Source: Bacteroidota bacterium (GTDB taxonomy: Bacteria > Bacteroidota > Bacteroidia > Bacteroidales > F082). From it: a stretch of DNA of 64,000 nt. Every line of letters starts with the position of its first letter. The first letter of the stretch is position 1. Both the position numbers and the translations under genes were made by a program. Below, piece by piece: positions 9,560 through 17,999 of the stretch. The notes beneath the pieces are model-generated. The model was not told the DNA's origin, did not search any database, and saw nothing but the letters and a program-made list of their open reading frames with translations. The DNA lies in contig JAERTD010000013.1 of NCBI GenBank assembly GCA_016845175.1, positions 46,135 to 110,134 of the forward strand, in the 5' to 3' direction.

Positions 9560-10207
9560 ATGGATACACAAGTCAAAATAATCATCGTAGACGACCACGA
9601 AATTTTTCGAAATGGTCTGAAGATGGTATTAGGCAAACTAAGCTATATTCAGGTGGTTGGAGAAGCAGAGAATGGACAGCAGTTTCTGGATATCATCCGT
9701 ACAACTTCCTGTGACCTGGTTCTAATGGATATTGAAATGCCTGTGATGTCGGGTATTGATGCCACACGTCAAGCTTTAAAAGAGCAAGCCGATTTAAAGG
9801 TAATCGCTCTCACCATGTTCAATGAAGACGAATACATTCAAAGCATGATGGATGCTGGAGTAAAAGGCTTTCTCATAAAAAATATCACCAAAGAGACTTT
9901 GGATAAAGCCATCCGTACCGTACAAGGTGGAGGTAATTTTTACTCTGAAGAGCTATTTAATTTCTTCACCCGCCGTGTTGTCCCTGAAGAAAAACAGGAA
10001 ACGGTAGACATAAAGCTAACCAGTCGTGAAAAAGAAATCCTTCAGCTTCTCTCAGAAGGACTAAACAATAAGGAAATTGCAGATATTCTTTATGTGAGCG
10101 AACGTACTGTAGTGGGACACAAATCGAATCTTCTGGCCAAAACTGGTTGCAAAAGCGCCATTAGTTTGTTGGCATTTGCTATTAAAAACAAATTGGTAAT
10201 CATTTAA
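9560..10207 (+). CDS. NarL/FixJ-family response regulator
   Basis: A 215-residue transcription factor with an N-terminal receiver (1-120) and a C-terminal LuxR-type helix-turn-helix (about 145-210). The acidic pocket 'VDDHE' is at 10-14, the phospho-acceptor is D57 in 'LVLMDIEMP', and the switch residues are in 'IALTMF' and 'FLIKN'. The DNA-binding part reads '[15 protein letters not shown]', '[15 protein letters not shown]' and '[11 protein letters not shown]', standard for the family. It sits directly after the HisKA_3 kinase and is its obvious partner. The neighbouring target genes are not evident; the small STAS-like gene 23 bases downstream could be in the same transcript. Confidence 0.93.
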   Translation: MDTQVKIIIVDDHEIFRNGLKMVLGKLSYIQVVGEAENGQQFLDIIRTTSCDLVLMDIEMPVMSGIDATRQALKEQADLKVIALTMFNEDEYIQSMMDAGVKGFLIKNITKETLDKAIRTVQGGGNFYSEELFNFFTRRVVPEEKQETVDIKLTSREKEILQLLSEGLNNKEIADILYVSERTVVGHKSNLLAKTGCKSAISLLAFAIKNKLVII

Positions 10208-10230
10208 GAGATCCTATATAAACCTGTTTC

Positions 10231-10605
10231 ATGAGGGTAAAATACACATACGATGAAAGTGAAGGCATCCTGTATGCTGCCCCTCCTACTCCCACAACCA
10301 TCGACCTCATTGTTGAGCACTATCTCTACCTCAAGAATTTTAAGGATCTTTCACCAAGCCTCAGAATTCTCATCGATTGCAGAAATGTACAGTTCAGAAT
10401 TCTTCCTGATGAAATCTCGGAAACAGAAGAAGCCGTTGCTGAGGCACTGCAACATTTCAAGGATTTAAAAGAGGCCATTTTAGTAGAGCAACCTTTTGAA
10501 GTTGTCGTGGCTACCTTATTCCAGCAGTACAATGAGAGGCAAACAGCCTATGAATTTAATATTTTTTCCACGCTAAAGGAGGCCAAAAGGTGGTTAAAAA
10601 AATGA
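10231..10605 (+). CDS. Small SpoIIAA/STAS-like cytoplasmic protein
   Basis: A 124-residue soluble protein with no signal peptide or membrane segment. Its predicted alternation of strands and helices ('RVKYTYDESEGILYA', 'SLRILIDCRNVQF', 'EAILVEQPFEVVVATLFQ', 'EFNIFSTLKEAKRWLKK') resembles the SpoIIAA/STAS-like proteins often annotated in Bacteroidota. The ending 'F.T..EA..WL' is typical of that fold. The catalytic or binding partner is not known. It follows the two-component pair by 23 bases and may be its co-transcribed accessory. The fold assignment is by pattern only. Confidence 0.6.
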   Translation: MRVKYTYDESEGILYAAPPTPTTIDLIVEHYLYLKNFKDLSPSLRILIDCRNVQFRILPDEISETEEAVAEALQHFKDLKEAILVEQPFEVVVATLFQQYNERQTAYEFNIFSTLKEAKRWLKK

Positions 10606-10691
10606 CTTGTAGGTTTTGATGACATGAATCGGATTATACTTACCATAGTAGTTGAATCAAAAACATTTTAACCAAAAACCAACCACTTAGC

Positions 10692-12173
10692 ATGAAGGCA
10701 TACAGGAAATCAATAACAAGGATTCTTAGCAAATTAATAAATACAGCCTCAAAATTTACAGTTTTCACAGTGATGTTTGGTAGTATACTTTTTTGTACTA
10801 ACTCATGTATACAAGAGTCAACAAAAAGCAACAATTCTAAACAGGAAAACTATTTAGTAGAGGCTCAACAATTAGCTGAGGAAGTGGTTGCTGAAACCAT
10901 GAGGTCATGGCAATCCTATAAGCAATATGCCTGGGGTCATGATGTACTGGCACCGCTCTCAAAATCACATAAGGACTGGTACGCCAAACCTTTATATATT
11001 TCTCCCATTGATGCTTATAGTACATTGGCGGTTATGGGTCTTGATGAAGAAGCAAAAATGATAGAGAATTATGTGGTGGATTCCCTCGATTTTAATGTTG
11101 ATATCGACGCTAAAATATTTGAGGTAAATATTCGAATCTTAGGAGGATTACTCAGTATGTATGAAATCTCAGGAAACGCTAAAGTACTAGATAAAGCAAG
11201 GGATTTCGCAGATCGTATGTTACCTGCATTTAATACTCAAACTGGCATTCCCACCTATTGGGTAAACCTGAAAACAGGAGAGACCAAAGGAGATACGGTA
11301 AATGTGGCTGAAGCAGCATCCTATACCTTTGAAATGGGCATTTTAAGTTATTATACGAAAGACCCTACCTACTATCAGGCAGCTAAAAAAGCCACCATGG
11401 CAGTTTTTAACAGGAGATCTGACATAGGATTAATAGGAGATGTGATCGATGTACAAAGCGGCCAGTGGGTTTCCAAACAAAGTCATATTTGTGCAGGTGT
11501 AGACTCCTATTATGAGTATCTGTATAAATCCTATCTGATGTTCGGGGATAATGATCTGAAAGAAGTTTGGGATCAGAGCATTGGGCCCATACATCAATAT
11601 ATGGCTGAGGATTATAAAGGTCAGTTGTGGTACGGCCGTGTGGATATGGAAACCGGAGCGCATGTCAGTTCGGTCGTCACCTTATATGATGCATTCTTCC
11701 CTGCCCTTTTGGCCCTTTCAGGAGATTTGGAACATGCAAAAAAATATCAAAACACGTGGAGCGCCTTGTGGAACAAATATGGTCTGGAACCTATGGTATA
11801 CGACTATAAAAAAGAACAACCCAATTATCCGGCCTACGATCTGAACCCAGAGATCATTGAATCTGCCTATTATCTGTATCATTTCACAGGAGATTCCATC
11901 TATTTCAATATGAATGCCTCTTTCTGGGAAGACATCAAGAAGTATTGCAAAACAGATGTGGCCTTTACCTCAGTGGCAGATGTGCAAACCATGGAGAAAA
12001 AGGATTATATGCCTACCTTCTTCTTTGCAGAAACTCTAAAATACCTCTACCTTACTTTCAGTATGCACACAGGTGAGTTTTCCTTTGACAACCACCTTTT
12101 TACCACTGAAGCCCACCAATTCAACAGAAATCATATTAACCAGGAGGCAGCAGCTGAATATTTGGGATTTTGA
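10692..12173 (+). CDS. GH47 class I alpha-mannosidase-like lipoprotein
   Basis: Family GH47 trims alpha-1,2-linked mannose and is mainly known from the eukaryotic ER (mannosidase I, EDEM), with fewer bacterial members. Recognisable blocks, in order, are 'SWQSYKQYAWGHDVLAPLS' near residue 75, 'YISPIDAYSTLAVMGL', 'EVNIRILGGLLSMYEISG', 'ICAGVDSYYEYLYKSYLMFGD' split across 262-282, 'PEIIESAYYLYHFTGD', 'YMPTFFFAETLKYLYLTFS' and the terminal 'FTTEAH', which contributes the Ca-binding Thr. The N-terminus has a hydrophobic segment ending in 'FCTNSC', a probable lipobox, so the enzyme is likely a membrane-anchored periplasmic or surface lipoprotein. Length (493) is normal. It stands alone, without other glycan genes. 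The family call is strong; the substrate is inferred to be alpha-mannoside. Confidence 0.88.
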   Translation: MKAYRKSITRILSKLINTASKFTVFTVMFGSILFCTNSCIQESTKSNNSKQENYLVEAQQLAEEVVAETMRSWQSYKQYAWGHDVLAPLSKSHKDWYAKPLYISPIDAYSTLAVMGLDEEAKMIENYVVDSLDFNVDIDAKIFEVNIRILGGLLSMYEISGNAKVLDKARDFADRMLPAFNTQTGIPTYWVNLKTGETKGDTVNVAEAASYTFEMGILSYYTKDPTYYQAAKKATMAVFNRRSDIGLIGDVIDVQSGQWVSKQSHICAGVDSYYEYLYKSYLMFGDNDLKEVWDQSIGPIHQYMAEDYKGQLWYGRVDMETGAHVSSVVTLYDAFFPALLALSGDLEHAKKYQNTWSALWNKYGLEPMVYDYKKEQPNYPAYDLNPEIIESAYYLYHFTGDSIYFNMNASFWEDIKKYCKTDVAFTSVADVQTMEKKDYMPTFFFAETLKYLYLTFSMHTGEFSFDNHLFTTEAHQFNRNHINQEAAAEYLGF

Positions 12174-12299
12174 AACCCTAAGTAACTCATCTTCAAACAA
12201 CAAAATTGTCCTAAATATTTGTTAAATTTAGCCTCATACATATGGAATAGCTAATTAAGTCGTTCTATTGTGCATATTAAATTGTACAAAAAGATCGCT

Positions 12300-13094
12300 A
12301 TGAGTTTCTTCGAAATTTATCTTTTTGCTCTCATTGCCATTATGACGTTTATGAGCCTGCTTTGGCTGGTGAGTGTCATTCAAAAAAATGCAAGTATCGT
12401 AGATCCTTTCTGGGGTATGCTGTTTATCATAGCCGGAGTTTTTTATGCTATATATACCGATCCGATGACCAATCGTAAAATACTGGTATTGTTGCTGGTG
12501 ATCCTATGGGGATTGCGATTAAGCATATTCCTGGGATGGAGAAACCGTGGCAAAGGTGAAGACTTCAGATACCAGCAATTCAGAAAAGACTTTGGTCCTG
12601 AGCGCTATTGGTGGGTAAGCTTTTTCCAAACTTTTTTATTGCAAGGTGTTTTGGCGTGGTTAATTTCTGCTCCTCTTTTAGCAAGCATGTATTATACCGA
12701 TAACCGGGCACTGGACTGGACAGACTATTCTGCCCTTGGTTTGTGGATCATAGGGTTTCTGTTCGAAGCCATTGGTGACTTACAGCTAAGCAGGTTTAAA
12801 GCCAATCCAGCCAATAAGGGGAAGGTGCTGAGATCAGGTTTATGGAAGTTCACCAGGCACCCCAACTATTTCGGCAATGCCATGATCTGGTGGGCTTTCG
12901 GTCTTTTTGCAGTGGCCAGTGGCAGCTACCTACCTCTTCTGAGCTCGCTGCTCATGGTGCTTTTACTCTTGAAAGTTTCGGGCGTCTCACTTCTGGAAAA
13001 AACCTTGAAAGCAAGCAAACCGGACTATCATGAGTATATGAACTCCACATCTGCCTTCTTTCCATGGTTTCCAAAAAATAAAAAACGGTCCTAA
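12300..13094 (+). CDS. DUF1295 / steroid 5-alpha-reductase-like membrane protein
   Basis: An integral membrane protein of ~264 residues with about six hydrophobic segments. Its signature is 'GLWKFTRHPNYFGNAMIWW' followed by 'LLEKTLKASKPDYHEYM', the diagnostic end of the DUF1295/isoprenylcysteine methyltransferase-like and 3-oxo-5-alpha-steroid dehydrogenase superfamily. 'ASIVDPFWG' near the N-terminus is also typical. ATG at 12300 is preferred; an in-frame GTG at 12270 would add ten residues. The stop overlaps the ATG of the peroxiredoxin gene by one base (TAATG), so the two are translationally coupled. The substrate is unknown; the family suggests a lipid or NAD(P)H-dependent reductase. Confidence 0.85.
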   Translation: MSFFEIYLFALIAIMTFMSLLWLVSVIQKNASIVDPFWGMLFIIAGVFYAIYTDPMTNRKILVLLLVILWGLRLSIFLGWRNRGKGEDFRYQQFRKDFGPERYWWVSFFQTFLLQGVLAWLISAPLLASMYYTDNRALDWTDYSALGLWIIGFLFEAIGDLQLSRFKANPANKGKVLRSGLWKFTRHPNYFGNAMIWWAFGLFAVASGSYLPLLSSLLMVLLLLKVSGVSLLEKTLKASKPDYHEYMNSTSAFFPWFPKNKKRS

Positions 13095-13849
13095 TGATAA
13101 TACTGGACAATATCTGGCTTATTCTATTTTTTCTTTGGGGACTGCCATTAACCTACTATAGATCAAAGTTCCGGAAGATGGTCTATCAGACCGACAGCTG
13201 TCTCATAAACATACAGCCCCGATTTGGCAAAGAGTTGAAAGGACTTTTTGGTAATCTTTTTCCGGAGGACAAGGCCTATGTAAAACTCAGGAACTTCTAC
13301 CGGTTTTATTTACTTATTTACACCCTGCTTTTCATTGCTTACATAAGCTTTAACAATGCCAACACACAACAAGACGAAACTATGACAAAAATTGAAGTAG
13401 GATCAAAGATCCCGGAATTTTCACTACAAGACCAGCATGGAGATACTATTCATATCAGCTCCTTCCTGGGGAAAAAGAATATGGTTATCTATTTTTATCC
13501 AAAGGATGACACTCCCGGGTGTACCAAAGAGGCCTGTTATTTTCAGGATATGTTTGAGGTTTTCAAAGAGGCTGACGCAGAGGTAATCGGGATCAGTGGG
13601 CAGTCGGTTGAGAGTCATAAAAATTTTGCGAAAAAACATGGCCTTAGCTTTATTCTTCTGAGTGACGAAGGGAATACAATCAGAAAACGATTCAAAGTAC
13701 CCACCAATTTTCTTGGACTTATTCCGGGGAGGGTAACCTATGTGGTTGACAAAACAGGAACGGTGGTTTATATGTTCAGCTCACAGACTGAAGTCAACAA
13801 ACATGTGGATGAGGCCTTGCGGATCATTCAAGAGCTTGAAAAGAAATAG
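13094..13849 (+). CDS. Membrane-anchored peroxiredoxin (PrxQ/BCP type) with novel N-terminal extension
   Basis: Residues ~100-250 form a BCP/PrxQ peroxiredoxin that reduces H2O2 or organic hydroperoxides with thioredoxin: 'GSKIPEFSLQDQHGD', 'VIYFYPKDDTPGCTKEAC' with peroxidatic C143 and resolving C148 five residues later, and 'VTYVVDKTGTVVY'. The first ~95 residues are not part of the family. They contain a hydrophobic segment at 7-20, a basic region, and a second membrane segment at ~70-87 ('YLLIYTLLFIAYISF'). The peroxidase is thus tethered to the membrane. The reading frame is continuous, although 'MTKIEVGSKIPEF' (M97) could be a secondary start giving a soluble enzyme. The gene overlaps DUF1295 by one base. 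Confidence 0.88.
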   Translation: MIILDNIWLILFFLWGLPLTYYRSKFRKMVYQTDSCLINIQPRFGKELKGLFGNLFPEDKAYVKLRNFYRFYLLIYTLLFIAYISFNNANTQQDETMTKIEVGSKIPEFSLQDQHGDTIHISSFLGKKNMVIYFYPKDDTPGCTKEACYFQDMFEVFKEADAEVIGISGQSVESHKNFAKKHGLSFILLSDEGNTIRKRFKVPTNFLGLIPGRVTYVVDKTGTVVYMFSSQTEVNKHVDEALRIIQELEKK

Positions 13850-13855
13850 CTGGTA

Positions 13856-13906
13856 ACTGGCGCGAGCCTCCAGCCCCATACTGGCGCGAGTCTTCAGACT
13901 CGTGCC
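13856..13906. repeat. Pair of 18-bp direct repeats, second one part of a GC-rich palindrome
   Basis: Two copies of an 18-mer (CTGGCGCGAG core) start at 13856 and 13880, differing at two positions, period 24. The second copy extends into an inverted repeat at 13883-13906 whose arms (GGCGCGAGTCT and AGACTCGTGCC) pair with one mismatch. It sits between the convergent peroxiredoxin and DDAH-like genes and may act as a bidirectional terminator or be a dispersed palindromic element. Confidence 0.6.
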
Positions 13907-13920
13907 TATTACCAAGAACC

Positions 13921-14691
13921 TCAAAACCGTAAAGAAAGGCAACTCAAACCGCCATCCAATTTTTGAAATTCAGACATTTCCAGCTCAACAATAGGATAAT
14001 TTAACTGCTTGATTTTGCTTTTCGTTTCGGAAAAACCTTTGGGTATTAGCACCTTTTCATTGACCCATATACAATTGGCCGCATAGGACTCCTGCTCTCC
14101 TACCTCTATTCTATTAAAGGATGTAAACAAAGGCTTATCAACAAACTCACCGGAAATCAGCAAGTTATTATGTTCCAAATAGGCGAGACCAGTTTTCAGG
14201 TGCAAAAACAAATCAAGCATAACAGTTTGTCCGGTCATTCCATGGGTCTCTAATATCCCAATGAGTTGAGTAGCACCTGCCAGGTTTGTCCTTTCTGAAA
14301 TACCAATATAAAAATGACTACCTACCATCATTACATCACCTGCTTCTATGGTAGCCGGTTCATTTATTCGTTCAACCGCATCGTAATATTTCGCCACCAC
14401 ATCCATAATTTTTTTTGTCTCACCCTTTCGCGTGGGAGCTCCCGGGTTTGTAAGGATGGCCAACGAAGGTGTGAGAAGGGCGACATCCTCCACAAAACAT
14501 GAATCAGGATGTTCTTCATCTGCTTCCAATACCTCCACTTCAAGCCCACAGGATTGCAAAGCCTTCACGTAGGCCGCATGTTGGTGCATGGCTCGTTCAT
14601 AATTGGGTGTACCCATATCTGTGGCAGACAGACCATGGACCATACTCCTGGCAGGTTTCCTCACAATGGCATGTCGATATATCGGTTTCAT
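13921..14691 (-). CDS. Dimethylarginine dimethylaminohydrolase-like amidinohydrolase
   Basis: DDAH hydrolyses N-omega-methylated arginines to citrulline and methylamines; the wider family also contains arginine deiminase-like and amidinotransferase enzymes. The 256-residue length fits DDAH. Visible residues: 'PDSCFVEDVALL' (62-73) with the substrate-binding Glu/Asp, 'TIEAGDVM' (114-121), the catalytic His in 'HLKTGLAYLE' (H164), and the catalytic Cys in the C-terminal 'LDGGLSCLSLRF' (C251). No signal peptide, so cytoplasmic. It is monocistronic and divergent from the beta-propeller gene. Substrate preference (methylarginine versus other guanidines) cannot be told from sequence. Confidence 0.88.
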   Translation of the reverse strand: MKPIYRHAIVRKPARSMVHGLSATDMGTPNYERAMHQHAAYVKALQSCGLEVEVLEADEEHPDSCFVEDVALLTPSLAILTNPGAPTRKGETKKIMDVVAKYYDAVERINEPATIEAGDVMMVGSHFYIGISERTNLAGATQLIGILETHGMTGQTVMLDLFLHLKTGLAYLEHNNLLISGEFVDKPLFTSFNRIEVGEQESYAANCIWVNEKVLIPKGFSETKSKIKQLNYPIVELEMSEFQKLDGGLSCLSLRF

Positions 14692-14780
14692 GACTGAAAG
14701 TTTAAGAGCATTGGAGGGTGAAAATAAGAAACTTTATCTATAGCCCATTATTCCCAGGCTGCCTGATCCTTTTAAAAGTC

Positions 14781-14788
14781 TATATTTG
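14781..14788 (+). promoter_or_regulatory. Possible -7 element before the beta-propeller gene
   Basis: TATATTTG is a perfect TAnnTTTG match 53 bases before the ATG at 14841. The -33 position holds no TTG, so support is partial. Confidence 0.28.
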
Positions 14789-14840
14789 AAGATGAGCACA
14801 CGGTCTCATCATTAGTTATTGTTTGCCAAACCAAAATCCC

Positions 14841-16031
14841 ATGAAATCTTTCATCCCTGTTTTTATCATTATCTATTCACTAATGGCTATGTCTGAAGCA
14901 TGGTCTCAGGATCCATTACTTTGGAAATTTAAAACCAACGACAGGGTGTATTCCTCAGCCTGTATCTCAGGTGATCTATTGTTTATCGGGAGTGGTGATC
15001 AAAACTGCTATGCAATAAATAAAAAAACCGGTGAGAAAGTCTGGGTTTTCCAAACTGAAGGTATCGTTCATTCCACCCCTGTGGTAGTTAATGACTTGCT
15101 AATCGTTGTGAGTGGTGATGGTAATTTGTATGCATTGAATAAGGATTCGGGCATGCTCGTTTGGACATTCTCCACGGAAGGCGAAAAAAGCTATGGTCTG
15201 TGGGATTACTATTTATCTTCACCCGTGAGCGATGGAGCACTCATATTTTTTGGAAGTGGTGATGGTCATGTGTATGCCGTAACTAAAAAGGAGGGAAAGC
15301 TGGAATGGAAATACAACACAGGTGATATTGTTCATGCGTCAGCGGTTCTCGACTCCACCAATGTGTACATTGGGGGTTTCAACGGGACCTTTTATTCATT
15401 TGAAAAGGAAAGTGGCACACTTAACTGGTCATTTAAAACTGTTGGCGCCCAATATTTTCCCAAGGGAGAAATCCAGAAAGCAGCATTATATGAAAATGGT
15501 ATTCTATATTTTGGAAGTCGTGATTATAATATCTATGCCCTCGATGCCAGCACCGGAAGAGGGGTTTGGAATATGAAGCAAAGCAGTGGCTGGATCATTG
15601 CCACTCCTATTGCCTATGATGAACATATTTACTTCGGCACCTCCGATGCGCATATTTTTTATTGTATGGATAAAGAAAAGGGAATCCCCCTTTGGAAACA
15701 CCCGGTAAATATGAGAGTTTATGGAAGTGCAGTAGCCCATAAGGAACATATATACTTTGGCACTTTTGACGGTAAGATACTTGGAGTGCATCACGAAAAC
15801 GGCAGACAAGAATGGTCATATCAGCTTGAAATAAGCAAACAAAGCTACTCCAGCATATACAAGAACGACAGTACTTTCAATGATGATTTTGTACTGTATG
15901 GTTCTGATTATAAGAAATCTGAAGCACGTATTCACAGTCTGGGCTCCATATTATCAGATCTTATAATAGACGACGGCATACTATATTTTGGCAGCTCTGA
16001 TGGCTATGTGTATGCCGTAAAACTACCCTAG
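14841..16031 (+). CDS. Exported PQQ-type beta-propeller repeat protein
   Basis: About 396 residues beginning with a signal peptide ('KSFIPVFIIIYSLMAMSEAWSQ'); an ATG at 14841 is chosen over an upstream TTG at 14823 because it starts directly at the signal sequence. The mature part is made of at least seven PQQ-binding-like blades with the pattern 'YFGSxDxxxYAxDxxTGxxxW' (for example 'FIGSGDQNCYAINKKTGEKVW', 'YFGSRDYNIYALDASTGRGVW', 'YFGSSDGYVYAVKLP'). Such propellers occur in quinoprotein dehydrogenases, BamB and many structural proteins; none of the catalytic dehydrogenase residues is evident here, so a binding or scaffold role outside the cytoplasm is more likely. It has no operon partner. 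Confidence 0.82.
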   Translation: MKSFIPVFIIIYSLMAMSEAWSQDPLLWKFKTNDRVYSSACISGDLLFIGSGDQNCYAINKKTGEKVWVFQTEGIVHSTPVVVNDLLIVVSGDGNLYALNKDSGMLVWTFSTEGEKSYGLWDYYLSSPVSDGALIFFGSGDGHVYAVTKKEGKLEWKYNTGDIVHASAVLDSTNVYIGGFNGTFYSFEKESGTLNWSFKTVGAQYFPKGEIQKAALYENGILYFGSRDYNIYALDASTGRGVWNMKQSSGWIIATPIAYDEHIYFGTSDAHIFYCMDKEKGIPLWKHPVNMRVYGSAVAHKEHIYFGTFDGKILGVHHENGRQEWSYQLEISKQSYSSIYKNDSTFNDDFVLYGSDYKKSEARIHSLGSILSDLIIDDGILYFGSSDGYVYAVKLP

Positions 16032-16095
16032 TTAATCTTGAGAGACCAAATTCGTTTGACTTCCACCTTGGTTATCAACCAATACAGATTTTTAT

Positions 16096-16103
16096 TAGGT
16101 TTG
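16096..16103 (+). promoter_or_regulatory. Possible -7 element before the AbgT gene
   Basis: TAGGTTTG matches TAnnTTTG, 48 bases before the ATG at 16151. The nearest upstream TTG is about 25 bases away rather than 19-21, so this is a half-supported promoter. Confidence 0.28.
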
Positions 16104-16150
16104 TGCCTCCAAAGAATTTCCTGGAATCAATAAGTAATACTTAGGCAATT

Positions 16151-17689
16151 ATGCAATCGACACCAGCTTCTAAAGGTATCTTCCAACGTATGTTAAACTG
16201 GACGGAAAAGGCGGGAAATGCCTTACCACATCCGGCTACTCTATTTGCGATTTTCGCAGCAAGCACTCTGGTACTTTCTGCCATCGGTTATGCTTTAGGC
16301 TGGGAAGTCATCCACCCAGGAACCAAGGAGATTATCAAACCTATCAATTTGCTGTCTCACGATGGTATACACCGCATACTGCTGGAAATGGTTGATAATT
16401 TTACTGGTTTTGCACCACTTGGAATCGTTCTTGTTGCCATGTTGGGTATTGGTATAGCTGAGCAAAGTGGCTTAATAAATGCGGTCATCAGATTGCTGGT
16501 ACTCAATTCACCCAAGCACCTGTTAACCTTTGTTCTTGTATTTTCAGGCATTCTCTCAAACGTGGCTTCTGATGTGGGTTATGTATTATTAATCCCATTG
16601 GCCGGGGTCATATTCATGGCAGTTGGCCGTCATCCTGTGGCAGGTATGGCAGCAGCTTTTGCTGGAGTTTCTGGAGGTTTTAGTGCCAATCTTGTGTTGG
16701 GGACTGTTGATCCGCTATTGGCTGGTTTGTCGGAGGAAGCAGCAAAAATTCTGGACCCCAGCTATACGGTAAATCCAACAGCCAACTACTATTTTATGGT
16801 TGCATCAACCTTTGTTATTGCCATTGCAGGAACCGTAGTTACAGATAAAATTGTAGAACCCCGGTTGGGAAAATATACCGGCAATGCGGTGGAAAGAGAT
16901 GAATCTTTCGATGGCATGTCGAAAAAGGAGAAAAGAGGCTTATGGATGGCTCTAATTACTTTGTTGGTAATCGCCGGCATCACATTGTTGGGGATTATCC
17001 CGGAATCAGGCTTCTTCAGAGGCGCTGATGGTGGCATACTTACCTCTCCGCTAATCAAGGGTGTGGTAGCGATGTTGTTTCTAACTGCAGGTCTTTGTGG
17101 TCTGGCTTATGGAATTACCACAGGTAGTTTTAAAAATGACAGCGATGTGATGGCTGGAATGGCCGCTTCCATGAAATCGCTGGCCACTTATATGGTATTG
17201 GTATTTTTTGCAGCCCAGTTTGTGGCCTACTTCAAATGGAGTAATCTGGGCATTATATTGGCTGTGAAAGGAGCAAGCTTCCTTATGTCGGCTGATATTG
17301 GATTGATACCTTTGATGATACTGTTTATCCTTCTGGCAGCAGGCATCAATATGCTCATGGGTAGCGCCTCTGCTAAATGGGCTATTTTGGCACCCATATT
17401 CATTCCCATGTTTATGATTATGGGATATTCACCTGAATTGTCCCAGGTAGTCTACCGCATTGGAGATAGTGTTACCAATGTGATTTCACCCATGATGAGT
17501 TTCTTTGCCCTTATCATTGCCTTTGTTCAAAAATATGAACCAAAAGCAGGTATCGGCACCATTATCGCCACCATGGTTCCTTATTCTTTTGTTTTCTTTA
17601 TTGCATGGGTTATTCTACTGGTCGCATGGTTGCTCCTGGGTGTTCCACTGGGACCTGATGCCGGAATTCATTATACCTTACCTCAATAG
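16151..17689 (+). CDS. AbgT-family transporter (p-aminobenzoyl-glutamate / antifolate transporter)
   Basis: A 512-residue inner-membrane transporter with about twelve hydrophobic segments. Family blocks are 'RMLNWTEKAGNALPHPATLF' at the N-terminus, 'GFAPLGIVLVAMLGIGIAEQ', 'LSNVASDVGYVLLIPLAG', 'GGFSANLVLGTVDPLLAGLS', 'NYYFMVASTF' and 'GSASAKWAILAPIF' with 'IGDSVTNVISPMM'. Known AbgT proteins import p-aminobenzoyl-glutamate or export sulfonamides using an ion gradient; which applies here is unknown. It stands alone on the + strand with a 119-base gap upstream and a 310-base gap before the hydrogen locus. Confidence 0.93.
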   Translation: MQSTPASKGIFQRMLNWTEKAGNALPHPATLFAIFAASTLVLSAIGYALGWEVIHPGTKEIIKPINLLSHDGIHRILLEMVDNFTGFAPLGIVLVAMLGIGIAEQSGLINAVIRLLVLNSPKHLLTFVLVFSGILSNVASDVGYVLLIPLAGVIFMAVGRHPVAGMAAAFAGVSGGFSANLVLGTVDPLLAGLSEEAAKILDPSYTVNPTANYYFMVASTFVIAIAGTVVTDKIVEPRLGKYTGNAVERDESFDGMSKKEKRGLWMALITLLVIAGITLLGIIPESGFFRGADGGILTSPLIKGVVAMLFLTAGLCGLAYGITTGSFKNDSDVMAGMAASMKSLATYMVLVFFAAQFVAYFKWSNLGIILAVKGASFLMSADIGLIPLMILFILLAAGINMLMGSASAKWAILAPIFIPMFMIMGYSPELSQVVYRIGDSVTNVISPMMSFFALIIAFVQKYEPKAGIGTIIATMVPYSFVFFIAWVILLVAWLLLGVPLGPDAGIHYTLPQ

Positions 17690-17999
17690 TATTGCCCTGC
17701 GCTGGTTTGGGTTTGTAATCCAAACCTAATAGAACATGTCCTTATCGATCTGTGTTACAAAACCAGGTCAATATCCTTGGGGTATTAAAAATACAATTCG
17801 CTTTATATAGGTTTTTGCTTCATAATCTCTGGCCATAAGTACACCCTGTAAAAAAGCGCAACACCCTTCCTAAAAGTACTGGTTTTTGCACTTGAAAAAA
17901 GGGAAAAACCAGCATGACAAAACAGTAGTCAGATACCTAACTCAGATCCTAAGGTGAATATACTTTTACCACATCAATTTAACCCTAAAAAGTACCACC
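17690..17999. other. 310-bp leader region of the hydrogen locus, with one hairpin
   Basis: No supported gene. A 7-bp stem GGTTTGG (17704-17710) / CCAAACC (17720-17726) with a 9-base loop lies right after the AbgT stop but lacks a T-tract, so it is at best a weak terminator. TACTTTTA close to 17960 resembles a -7 element with one mismatch and no -33. I see no clear FNR/CRP-type or sigma-54 motif, which matters because the locus downstream encodes a redox system. Confidence 0.4.

Noticed and set aside
17690..17999. Sigma-54 or FNR-type promoter for the hydrogenase locus
   Set aside because: TGG...TGC pairs exist but with the wrong spacing, and no TTGAN6TCAA-like palindrome was found.
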